Of a stretch of 64,000 bases of DNA, positions 57,893-64,000 are shown piece after piece. The stretch is from NCBI GenBank assembly GCA_949126835.1, contig CASBPS010000048.1, positions 602,001-666,000 of the forward strand. Direction: 5' to 3'. Made by a program: the position numbers and the translations under genes. Below the pieces are notes generated by a model, which was not told where the DNA came from, did no database searches, and saw only the letters and a list, made by a program, of their open reading frames with translations. Source of the stretch: Anisus vortex (lineage: Eukaryota; Mollusca; Gastropoda; Planorbidae). How positions within the stretch are numbered: position 1 is the stretch's first letter; every line of letters starts with the position of its first letter.

Positions 57893-59278
57893 CAGTAGCG
57901 TAGCCAGGGAGGAAGCAGGGGGAGCGGCCGCTCCCCTTACGACCATTTTCGAAAAAAAAGGGCCTTTTCAGGAAAAAAAAATTTCATTAATAAATTTAAC
58001 AAGCCACGAAGCACAATTTATGCTGTTTCTATTATTTTTTCTTTAAATTGCATTACAACAATTTAATTTATTACAATGTGATTAATAAACCATTGTTAGA
58101 TATAAGTAATTTTAGTTTTATTTCATTTGATACCCAGAACATTGCCTTATTGAATAGCGAAATCTAAATCGTACACCCCCAAAAAGTTGACAACGGAAGC
58201 TTTTAAACATTGTTAATCTTACCAACATCACGGGATGCATTTTGGCGCGTCAGCTCATTAAAAATGTCTAGGCCTATACAGGCGATCTATCTCGTCTTTC
58301 AAAATTAAAAGAAAAAGAATGCAGTCCTATAGAGCAGGGTTCGGCAACCTTTTGCTTACAGTGTGCCAGACTAGGATTTTTGAATCATTCAGCGTTCTAA
58401 CAGCGTGAAAGTCAAACTGATCAACTATATTATTTTTATAAGACATTTTAAGCTTATTTAGTGCCGTAGCAACACTAGGGATGTTAAACGAAAACCGATC
58501 GGAATACCGGATTCCGGTTTTGAAACTAAACTATTAGCTTTTAAAAAAAAATTCAATTCATAGCTAATACACAATTTCATTACTCTACTTACACATTAAT
58601 AGTTATCAACATTTGAATTTATGTATTAAGAAATTATTCTAGTAATAGACAACAAGTCTTTCATTTTTGATCTCAGAATAACTGAGATTTACGCTAACAT
58701 ACTATTTTAAATCAACTAGCTGGAGTATTGTGCTACGTGCAGTAAGAGGCTGAGATACATAATAATCATACAAATTGAGTAGTTATTTTAGTCTTTAAAA
58801 ATGTACATATACATTCTTTAGTCATAAAATATTTATATAATTTTCAACCATCTTGTGTAATTTGATCATTTTAAAGTTATAAATTGTAAACCATTAATTT
58901 TTTTAAAAAGGAAACAAAAAAGAAACATATTAGAAATATTAATGTAAAGAAAGTAGAGAAAATGGGTTAATTTTCTCCCTTCGAGTAAATTCTTCAAATT
59001 TGATGCTAGTGATACCAAACGAGTTAAATGTTTTAATATAACTAGTGTATTTCTGAAAATGCATCTATCTTAATTTGCCTTAAATTGGGGAAAAAGTTAA
59101 ATGTTTTGAAATTGATTTAAACGGAAAGATCTGTCCAGTTGTAATGCAAATCCCAACAGTTGCCCAACACTTCAAGTGCTTTTGTACCCAGTCTTGTAAA
59201 TGGAAACGTGTCTCCAAGTCATACAGAAACATTGGCTTCAACAGTCAATTCTCCTCATTCAATAACGGATTTTTTATT
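57893..59278. mobile_element. hAT-type element truncated at the duplication junction
   Basis: Left end CAGTAGCGTAGCCAGGG. The interior matches the 51450-53124 element in inverse orientation (ACCATTTTCGAAAAAA, CACAATTTATGCTG, GCATTACAACAATTTAATTT, GCGTGAAAGTCAAACTGATC). It holds two further left termini, CAGGGTTCGGCAACC (58335) and TAGGGATGTTAAACG (58476), with no right ends before 59278. The breakpoint of the 9,078-bp duplication therefore falls inside these nested elements. Confidence 0.72.
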
Positions 59279-60037
59279 CAACTAGCCGCGCCCTGGTCCC
59301 ATCTGCCCCACCCGCCCATCTCACCCAACCCCACCCCACCCAATCCCACCCCACCCTCTCCCCTTGACGGACCATCAACTGCATTGTTGGATTGTGTGGA
59401 CAAAGACTCGAGTTAAGGACACGTGACGTTAAGGGTCCGCCCACTATTTTCTGATTGGGTCCTGTGATTTACATGATGAGATCATCCCTTTGTATATATA
59501 GGCCACGCCCAGACACGTTGTATCGCTCTCCCGTTTTCTGTCCTTCTGATGACCTGAGTCTTCGGAAATCTTTGTTTGCCTATTAAATGTTCCTGGATTT
59601 TGTTTTGATGTTTTATTTTCCATACCAGTAGCTGTTGTGTATTTTTAATTTTCCTGTTTATTGTCGCGATTTAGATTCAATAGTAGGTCTACACTGTCAT
59701 AGGAATTTTGTATATCTTAATTTATCAGATATGGTAGTAGCGTCCATGTAGTGACGTCGTTAAAATAGGCCTACTTACGTCAGATCAATAAAAGTGTGCC
59801 TCTGGCTCATTCTTAAACCAGATTACCGTGTGGATTATTTACTTATACCTGTTTACGTGTGTCAAGTGTAAGCCTAATGTTAAATAGCCTGTGTTCCAAA
59901 AATATAAATATCGGAAAAATAGTTAAAGAGTCAGTTCGGCTATCATACTCCATAGACCAACGAGCCATTGACTTTTGACGGGTAAAGCACCTCTGATCGG
60001 AGACTCCACTGTCTGATGGCCACGCAATCCCCTGAAT

Positions 60038-60308
60038 CGTTACAGTGCGGCAGCGCGTTCGGCTGGCGTACCCGGGTTCGAATCCTGGTGCTGGCTAGGA
60101 TTTTTTCCCGGGTCTGGAGTGTGTTTCTGAGTCTACCTAGCTCTGATGGGTTTCTGACCTTTGTTGGGGTAAAGTAAAGGCGGCTGTGCATAGTGCTGGC
60201 CACACAATCACCTAGTATGCCTTGGCCACGGAAACTGGCGAACGCTGCTTCACCGGCCGTAAGGATCAATTTGGTCCGACGGGATACTTTACTTTTACTA
60301 GCGGGGAG
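60038..60308 (+). mobile_element. SINE family B, duplicate
   Basis: Identical counterpart of 50960-51230; B box at 60075-60085. Confidence 0.85.
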
Positions 60309-60363
60309 GGGGGGATCATCCCAGAAATGTAGACGGGACTTCAGAGACACATCTCCAACACCA

Positions 60364-60526
60364 GGTAAATCATGTCTTCATAGATTTTAAAAAGTTATTT
60401 GACAGAATGTGGCACGTGGCACTGTGGACAACCATACACAAATTTAACATAAGCGCAAACCTCATAGATATCAGCAAGTGTCTGTACAACAAAGCGACCA
60501 TCACTGTACACTTCAATGGTAAAGTA
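60364..60526 (+). pseudogene. LINE reverse-transcriptase fragment, duplicate
   Basis: Counterpart of 51286-51448 (FIDFKKLFDRMWHVALW to HFNGK). The next piece (62419-62568) follows the solo LTR, as in copy 1. Confidence 0.8.
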
Positions 60527-60527
60527 T

Positions 60528-62202
60528 CAGTGGCGTAGCCAGGTTTTGACGCTAGGGGGATCGAAATTTTAGGAAAAAGGCCCCACTTTTAGCTTTTTTT
60601 CCAGATTAATAGAATAAGTAAGATTTTGTGCGTATCAAGAGTTATAAGAAAACCCCGTGCCTGGGGATTAGGGATGTCAAAAGAAAACCGGAATACCGGA
60701 TTCCGGTTTTGAAACTGAAAACTGGTTTTGATTTTCAAAACCGGATTTCTGTTTGTTGGTTGGAAGCTGGAAGGTAATCATTACTTCAAGTAGAAGACCC
60801 TTTTTTTTTGTTCTAATGGAAATATTTAAAATAAATAATCTTGGATTCACACAAAAAAAATCCTGAAATGCCTTGAGCAGCCTTGCTAACACTAGGCCTA
60901 TTTAGTCTTAGTAATTGTGTTTCCAAATACCAACTAGTCAATTGCTTGCGATAAAAACAACATGTTAAGTTACAGTTACATCTTTTAGATGTGCGCTGCT
61001 CTTTGGTGTACGCAATGGAGAGACGCAAACTAGCCCTTCTCTGTGACCCTCAACAATTCGTCTAGACACCGCGTCTGTGCTTTATTATTAACGGCATTAT
61101 TAAATACACAGTCTTTTGTTTTGTGCTACGCGAAACCTTTCAATACATAGTTTTACAAGTTACCATAGGCCTATATGACTCTTCAAATGCTTCTTAATAT
61201 TATGGTCAACCAAAATCGGTAATTTTATTATCACCATTGAAAAATTAAAAGCTATTATCGGTCTTAATCAATTAGCCCAGATTTTTTAAAGTTTTTAAAT
61301 TATTTTATGGTAAAGAGTAGAAAAGCATATTGTATTCACACAAATCAACCCCTTGCATGCCATGAAAACACTAATTAAGTTTGAAGTAAGCTTATTTTTT
61401 AAATATACCTACACAACTACGCACATTTGGCTTGTCCGGCCTGTGACCTGTGACATTGTGCGAGGGGGTGGACCGAAATCAGGTTTTAAACCGATTTTAT
61501 AGAACCGAAAACCGGTTTTTGAAAAAAAAAAACGGTTTTAACATCTCTACTCAGGATACACACACTGTTTAATAGTGCAGTTTTTATTTAACCATTCACG
61601 ATTATTTTTCTAGCAGCTAATAGTGATGGGAATTTCTGCAAAATTGATTGCATCTACTGCTCATTTTCGGGATGATCATCTAGTATCGAAAAGTATTATA
61701 GAATCAACGCGAATGCTCTATAGCAGATTCGGCAACCTAAGGCACTCGTGCCAACAGAGTGAAAGTCAAACTGATCAACTATAGGCCTATTCCTGGAATC
61801 TGGTACAAATCAATTGTGTATTAGCTACGAATGGATTTTTTTTTAAAGCTGATAATAACAAACAGGTTATTTTTGTTGTTAAATATAAAACGCTTTAATG
61901 ATTTTCTCTATTACTCTACTTTTTTTTTTGGTCTTGGTCCTGCTACGGTACTAAATAAATTTTCTTATAAGCTTAAAATTAAGATCAGTTTGACTTTCAC
62001 GCTGTTGGCACGCTGAATGATTCAAAATTATTGTAATAAATTAAATTGTTGTAATGCAGCATAAATTGTGCCTCGTGGCTGGTTAAAATTATTAATAAAA
62101 TAATATTTTTTCCCAAAAGTGACCTTTTTTCGAAAATGGTTGTGGGGAGGGGAGTAGGGCGGCGGGCCGCTCCCCCTGCTCATCCCCCCGGCTATGCTAC
62201 TG
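60528..62202. mobile_element. hAT-type element, duplicate, with nested element
   Basis: Counterpart of 51450-53124, with TAAAGTAT flanks. The nested TAGGGATG-type element is at 60669-61549. Confidence 0.88.
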
Positions 62203-62219
62203 TAAAGTATAAGATGCTG

Positions 62220-62418
62220 TGTTGTAATCATTATGTTTATTTGTTGTGTTGTTTCCCTTGTGTGAACTGTGAGAGTGCTGCCCCTTTGATTGTTGACCCA
62301 GATTCCCAGTGTACGTTTGTTGTGCCTTTGTTCCTCAATTCTAATGTGTTAATCTTCATTACAGAATAAAGTCTTAGTACAATTTTGAACTGTTCCTATT
62401 ACATTTTGATTTATTACA
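62220..62418 (+). mobile_element. solo LTR, duplicate
   Basis: Counterpart of 53142-53340 with the same TGCTG flanks. Confidence 0.75.
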
Positions 62419-62576
62419 TGCTGGTTTACAATTGCTGTTGGAGTCAGAGAGTAATGGCTGATTTTCCCAGCCTTTTCAACTTCTTGTTAGAAAGGATTAT
62501 GACAGAAATCAGATGTGCTGAGGAACAGCATTAAAACAATCAGCATTGGTGAAAGAACCATCACCAACCCGTAGTA

Positions 62577-62976
62577 TATTAGATCTAGACATGTCCGTCC
62601 GTATAGGCAACCTAGGGGAGCTTATTAGATCTTGACATGTCCGTCCGTATAGGCAACCTAGGGGAGCTTATTAGATCTTGACATGTCCGTCCGTATAGGC
62701 AACCTAGGGGAGCTTATTAGATCTTGACATGTCCGTCCATATAGACAACCTAGGGGAGCTTATTAGATCTAGACATGTCCGTTCAGGGGATCGTATTAGA
62801 TCTAGACATGTCCGTCCATATAGACAATCTAGGGGAGCTTATTAGATCTAGACATGTCCGTCCATATAGACAACATAGGAAGCTTATTAGATCTTGACAT
62901 GTCCGTCCATATAGACAACCTAGGGGAGCTTATTAGATCTAGACATGACCGTCCATATAGAAAATCTAGGGGATCG
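62577..62976. repeat. 46-bp tandem repeat, duplicate
   Basis: Counterpart of 53499-53898, with the same copy order including the shortened unit. Confidence 0.9.
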
Positions 62977-63219
62977 CATAATTGATGATTTGTTTTGTTT
63001 AATTTGGTGATTTAAAGATAAAAACTAAATTAAAGTTTAGTACTTCTGTGCGCTACTAGCATATGCAGACGAATTACTAGGCGAAGGGTATTTTATTTAA
63101 GTTGTCTTAGAAAATTGGAAAATATGCTTTAACACTACTCAGTTTCTCCCCACCGAAGGCACTTTAATGAGAGCGCAGAATTTGTTTTTGCCTAAGGCGT
63201 CAAAAACCCTAGAGCCGGT

Positions 63220-64000
63220 CAGTGCCGGATTAACCATGGGGCTGTGGGGGCTCCAGCCCCCAGCCCCAGCTTCCCTACCGGCCCAATTTTTTTATGTCAT
63301 TAAAGATCAGAATAAAAGAATTTTATTAAGAAACTACAACACAATAACAGCAATCGTCATTGTTCCAAATCTTTATTTTATCGGTTAAATGTGTGCACCA
63401 AGGAGCGCCTACCAAGAACGTGGCTGTGCTACCCGCCATTAAATGGAAGCCTCTACTGCTTTCCCTGTAGGCTGTTGTCAATGCGAGGAAATCAAAACAT
63501 TTTTGTTCAACATCCTGTTTTTTCTGACTGGAAACATGGTGAGCGTGCTATCTCACGTCATTAACAAAGCGCAGAGCATCGTAAATCAGTAACAGGAGTG
63601 CTCATTCGTAAGCAACAAAAACATCGGATTGACATACAGCTTGAGCATCAATACAATCAAGAGCGTGACTACTGGATCAAAGTTCTTGATCGTGTCGTGG
63701 CAACAATGAAGTTCTTAGCTGAACGATGTCTGGCAATCCGTGGATCTAATGAAGATATTGGCTCCTCAAGTAACGGCAACTTCCTGGGTATCTTGGAACT
63801 GATTGCAAGGTATGATCCATTCTTGACTGAGCACATACGGAAGAATGCAAATCAGGGAAGAGGGCATACGTCGTAGCTATCTTCCACAGCTTGTGAAGAG
63901 ATCAGTTTGATAATGGGGCAGCAGGTGTTGTCTAAAATAATGTCTGAAGTTCGCTTATCCAAATTTTTCTCTGTATCTGTGGACTCAACACCGGATATTT
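63220..64000 (+). mobile_element. hAT transposon, duplicate, cut by window end
   Basis: Counterpart of 54142-54922. The transposase pseudogene begins at about 63391 and runs off the window inside the DUF4371 region, carrying the same early stops. Confidence 0.88.

Larger units (their letters stand above)
50201..59278. repeat. 9,078-bp duplicated unit, first copy
   Basis: Begins CAACTAGCCGCGCCCTGG. The same sequence restarts at 59279, immediately after the end of this copy, so the arrangement is a direct tandem duplication with period 9,078. Its content is a nest of transposons and minisatellites, so it is a segmental duplication, not a single element. Confidence 0.9.
59279..64000. repeat. 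9,078-bp duplicated unit, second copy (cut by window end)
   Basis: Sequence from CAACTAGCCGCG onward repeats 50201-54922 base for base as far as I compared it, with one difference noticed (TTTTTACTTTTCC in copy 1, TTTTTAATTTTCC in copy 2, near 59648). All features are offset by 9,078. This low divergence means a recent duplication or an assembly duplicate. Confidence 0.9.

Overview
This is an animal nuclear-genome window. Genes have spliced exons with GT-AG introns, and the DNA is dense in minisatellites, hAT DNA transposons, non-LTR retrotransposons (LINEs) and tRNA-derived SINEs. The repeat style, including a LINE tail that resembles snail Nimbus-type elements, suggests a mollusc, perhaps a gastropod. 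That is inference; no species-diagnostic gene is present.

Only one host gene is well supported: a KIF4-like chromokinesin on the + strand. Eleven exons (15022-43486) join with consistent phases into a predicted 584-residue protein. It has a complete kinesin-4 motor but only a short charged tail, where vertebrate KIF4 has a long coiled-coil stalk and a cysteine-rich tail. Most of its small introns are 84-182 bp. Three others have been inflated: intron 1 by nested hAT elements, intron 5 by a 19.4-kb satellite of about 472 copies of a 41-bp unit, and intron 7 by an antisense LINE. Every satellite unit contains a branch-point-like CTAAT followed by TTTCAG, so the intron is a long row of acceptor-like modules. 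A decayed second copy of exon 8 lies just after the stop codon.

Layout. 1-400: 13-bp minisatellite. 841-949: near-perfect inverted repeat. 1.8-6.2 kb: 14-bp minisatellite split by three hAT insertions, one carrying a broken transposase. 6.2-8.4 kb: 32-bp and 60-bp repeats broken by a SINE and a LINE. 9.7-11.3 kb: two minisatellites and two SINEs. 13.7-14.7 kb: LINE 3' end and a small hAT MITE. 15.0-43.5 kb: kinesin gene. 44.8-45.7 kb: LINE fragment. 46.1-49.6 kb: 54-bp and 23-bp arrays. 49.6-50.2 kb: LINE end and a promoter-like stretch.

50.2-64 kb: a 9,078-bp unit (50201-59278) followed directly by a nearly identical second copy (59279 to the window end). The unit is a nest: one LINE broken up by a hAT element (with another hAT inside it), a 199-bp solo LTR, a 46-bp minisatellite and a second hAT element with a broken transposase. 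The target-site duplications let the insertion order be partly read.
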